From positions 1 to 22,253 of the IMG/VR virus record IMGVR_UViG_3300030107_001934: a stretch of 22,253 nt of DNA; one strand, given 5' to 3'. Shown one piece after another: positions 20,577 to 22,253 of the stretch (within the stretch, counting starts at the first letter, position 1; each line of letters opens with the position of its first letter). Made by a program: the position numbers and the translations under genes. Source of the DNA: a virus. A model generated the notes under the pieces. The model had not been told where the DNA came from, made no database searches, and saw only the letters and a program-made list of their open reading frames with translations.

Positions 20577-20863
20577 CAGTTTTAGAATTAATGGAGCGTC
20601 TTGATATTAAAGAGGAAACTCTTGCAATTGCTTGGATAAAAGATGCAATCCATTTAATACAGAGCAATACAAAAGAAAAAATAGAAATAAGTAAACAAGA
20701 TATTATTAAAGCAGTTGATTCAGATGATAATGTTTATATTCTTCCTAACGATCTTATAGCAATAGAAAATGTAAGTGTAAAAGATACAAGTGATGATAGA
20801 TATAAAAGAATTAAAAGACTTGTTAATCAACCACATTATATACTTGAGGATGTTTCACCATGA
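20573..20863 (+). CDS. Putative head-tail connector (96 aa)
   Basis: ATGA overlap with the preceding gene. Helical N-terminal half (TVLELMERLDIKEETLAIAW, IKDAIHLIQSNTKEKIEISK), then strand-rich DDNVYILPNDLIAIENVSVK and YKRIKRLVNQPHYILED. Helical bundle plus beta hairpin is typical of small connector or head-completion proteins. Its stop overlaps the next ATG, so these genes are translated together. Assignment from size, position and style only. Confidence 0.55.
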   Translation: MTVLELMERLDIKEETLAIAWIKDAIHLIQSNTKEKIEISKQDIIKAVDSDDNVYILPNDLIAIENVSVKDTSDDRYKRIKRLVNQPHYILEDVSP

Positions 20864-21549
20864 GTAGTTATGTAGATAAAGATTATTTTTATTATTTAAG
20901 AGGTAGGGAACTTCTTTTATATAAATTACTTGGAAGTAGAAATTCTGATAGAATTACACAAACTGGAGTATTGCAATCATATGATAATGAATTAACATAT
21001 CCAGATGAAAATATATCAAATGGTCTTAGAGTAGAATATACAAGAGTAAGTGAACCATTTGTTGCAGAATCATTAGAATCAACTACATCTAAAACGTCTG
21101 GAATTACTATAGCATTTGTAGATGGAGGTGGTGGTAGTGATACAATTACTGATTCAGCTAGTGGATTTAATTTTGCAGATGGAGATAAAATAAGAGTTCA
21201 AGGTTCTGCAAGTAATGATGGAGATTATACATTAAGTGGGACTGCTAATGCTGGTACATTAACTGTAGCAACTGGAACATTTACAGCCGAAACAGCAGGT
21301 GAAAGGATTACAATTACTCAAATACCTAAAGAAGTAACATCTCCAGATACTACATCTTATATTAATCTTAATAAAATGCTTTGTTTAGCAGTGGTTGATT
21401 ATTGCAAAGCAATGATTTCAGAAAGAGATGGAGAAATAGATAAAAAAGAATATTACATAAAAGAATTTTATAGTAAATTAGCAGACAATGAAAGCAATAA
21501 GAGAGTAATATCTGTTGCATTTCCAATCTCGCCTTTTGCAGTGAGATAA
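20860..21549 (+). CDS. Connector-type protein with inserted beta module (229 aa)
   Basis: N- and C-terminal parts (residues 1-75 and 157-229) read as one helical domain: DKDYFYYLRGRELLLYKLLG, YINLNKMLCLAVVDYCKAMI, DGEIDKKEYYIKEFYSKLAD. Between them, residues about 80-155 are a glycine/threonine-rich beta module: ITIAFVDGGGGSDTITDSAS, GDKIRVQGSASNDGDYTLSG, AGTLTVATGTFTAETAGERI. I know closely similar modules embedded in many virion proteins of environmental phages, hence a mobile domain insertion. Likely neck or head-surface protein; the exact role is unsettled. Confidence 0.6.
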   Translation: MSSYVDKDYFYYLRGRELLLYKLLGSRNSDRITQTGVLQSYDNELTYPDENISNGLRVEYTRVSEPFVAESLESTTSKTSGITIAFVDGGGGSDTITDSASGFNFADGDKIRVQGSASNDGDYTLSGTANAGTLTVATGTFTAETAGERITITQIPKEVTSPDTTSYINLNKMLCLAVVDYCKAMISERDGEIDKKEYYIKEFYSKLADNESNKRVISVAFPISPFAVR

Positions 21550-21558
21550 AAAATTAAC

Positions 21559-21599
21559 GTATTTGTATAAGGAGCATTCTCGCCTCGCATGACAAATAC
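21559..21599 (+). promoter_or_regulatory. Intergenic hairpin, 8 bp
   Basis: GTATTTGT (21559-21566) pairs with ACAAATAC (21592-21599) around a 25-nt loop that holds AAGGAG and an ATG 14 nt later. Downstream, the real ribosome site (AAGGAG at 21608-21613) serves the 111-aa gene. No T-run. Confidence 0.45.
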
Positions 21600-21619
21600 A
21601 AACAACAAAGGAGAAACAA

Positions 21620-21955
21620 ATGGCAAATTTAAATAAACATAGGGCCCACGAGTCATTAAATGCAGATACTGCTGCTGATTGGGATGTCCAAAGCGCTGTA
21701 ACTGCAGATACTGATGGAGTGGCAGTTGATGTTAGTTCATATCACACAATTCATTTAATGAGTGATAATGATCTTTATTTTAAATTTAATACAACAGGAA
21801 CAGATTCTGATATAAGCACAGCTAATGATTTATATTTAATGGGTGGTGATACAATTTATTCATTAAAAGTACCTAGAGGATTAGGTGAATCAATATATTT
21901 AATAATGGAACGAAAAGGCGGTTCTGATGCAACTGTTAGATTGATATTATCATGA
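21620..21955 (+). CDS. Small beta-rich virion protein (111 aa)
   Basis: Not assigned to a family. After a short helical start (NKHRAHESLNADTAADWDVQ) it is mostly beta: VAVDVSSYHTIHLMSDNDLY, FKFNTTGTDSDISTANDLY, MGGDTIYSLKVPRGLGESIY, LIMERKGGSDATVRLILS. Strand order resembles the 126-aa protein at 20196-20576, so both may be related surface or tail accessory proteins. AAGGAG is about 7 nt before the ATG. The TGA overlaps the next start. Confidence 0.55.
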   Translation: MANLNKHRAHESLNADTAADWDVQSAVTADTDGVAVDVSSYHTIHLMSDNDLYFKFNTTGTDSDISTANDLYLMGGDTIYSLKVPRGLGESIYLIMERKGGSDATVRLILS

Positions 21956-22253
21956 AGAGTCCAATAATTTCAACAACAGCAAGTTCAATATCATCTGGTG
22001 GCACAATATCTGGTGACGTAACTATATCGGGAGATTTAACTGTATCTGGTGGTGGTGGCTATTCTTTTAGTGAAGTCTTATCAGGTGATATGATAATTGA
22101 CCAAGATGCAAATTCAGTAGCTTTAAAAATAGATACAGAGGCAACGACTGCTCATGGGATATGGTTAAACAATCCACAACAAACAAGTGGTGATATAATC
22201 TATATTAATGAAGCTGTAGCCTTAACAACTGGCTCTATTATAAGTGCTGTATC
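21952..22253 (+). CDS. Fibre-like protein, 5' part (cut by window edge)
   Basis: Open from ATG (ATGA overlap with the previous gene) to the right edge, about 100 codons. The N-terminus is a serine/glycine/threonine repeat: ISTTASSISSGGTISGDVTI, then SGDLTVSGGGGYSFSEVLSG and DMIIDQDANSVALKIDTEAT. The S-G-D-(L/V)-T-V-S-G-(G) unit is typical of trimeric phage fibre or appendage proteins. A tail-fibre or baseplate appendage is likely; the receptor-binding part would lie beyond the window. Confidence 0.65.
   Translation, partial: MKSPIISTTASSISSGGTISGDVTISGDLTVSGGGGYSFSEVLSGDMIIDQDANSVALKIDTEATTAHGIWLNNPQQTSGDIIYINEAVALTTGSIISAV

Overview
The window is one contiguous piece of an A+T-rich (about two-thirds A+T by eye) tailed double-stranded DNA phage (Caudoviricetes). 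No ribosomal, transposase, integrase or tRNA gene is evident. Most starts have a clear AGGAG-type Shine-Dalgarno site, so the host probably uses canonical bacterial initiation. The host itself cannot be named from the sequence, and nothing shows lysogeny: no integrase, repressor or att site was found.

The layout is two divergent arms separated by a hairpin-rich, promoter-like gap at about 9503-9749. The left arm (1-9502) is read entirely leftward. It holds many small, tightly packed genes, often with ATGA or TAATG overlaps. Among them is a recombination cassette: a Cas4/RecB-like Fe-S nuclease (4866-5609), a Rad52-like annealing protein (4207-4854) and an SSB-like protein ending in DDDVPF (3076-3711). 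A DUF932 protein lies at the left edge. Most of the other small products are unrecognised. They include small CxxC proteins, one extremely acidic protein and a possible lipoprotein.

The right arm (9750-22253) is read rightward and is the packaging and virion module in standard order: a small unknown protein, TerS-like protein (TTG start), zinc-ribbon/metallophosphoesterase fusion, 52-aa ORF, TerL, M15 peptidase (endolysin-like), P22-type portal, scaffold, major capsid protein, decoration-like protein, several head-tail connector or virion proteins, and the start of a fibre-like gene cut by the right edge.

The least expected signal is not protein-coding. Almost every longer gap in the leftward arm (2813-3075, 5610-5739, 7001-7505, 7940-8028, 8776-9190) contains one or more strong closing stems, some spanning 60-130 nt, with further hairpins nested inside. 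Three share a stem of the form KAGGGYKG/CMRCCCTM. One 14-bp stem is fully paired only in leftward RNA, where two G-U wobbles replace A-C mismatches. The 505-nt gap at 7001-7505 holds five consecutive stem-closed domains and no plausible gene. These look like structured RNA leaders, processing elements or stand-alone RNAs and are the best candidate for something undescribed. On the right arm a separate 13-bp hairpin with a UACG tetraloop sits just downstream of the capsid and decoration genes.
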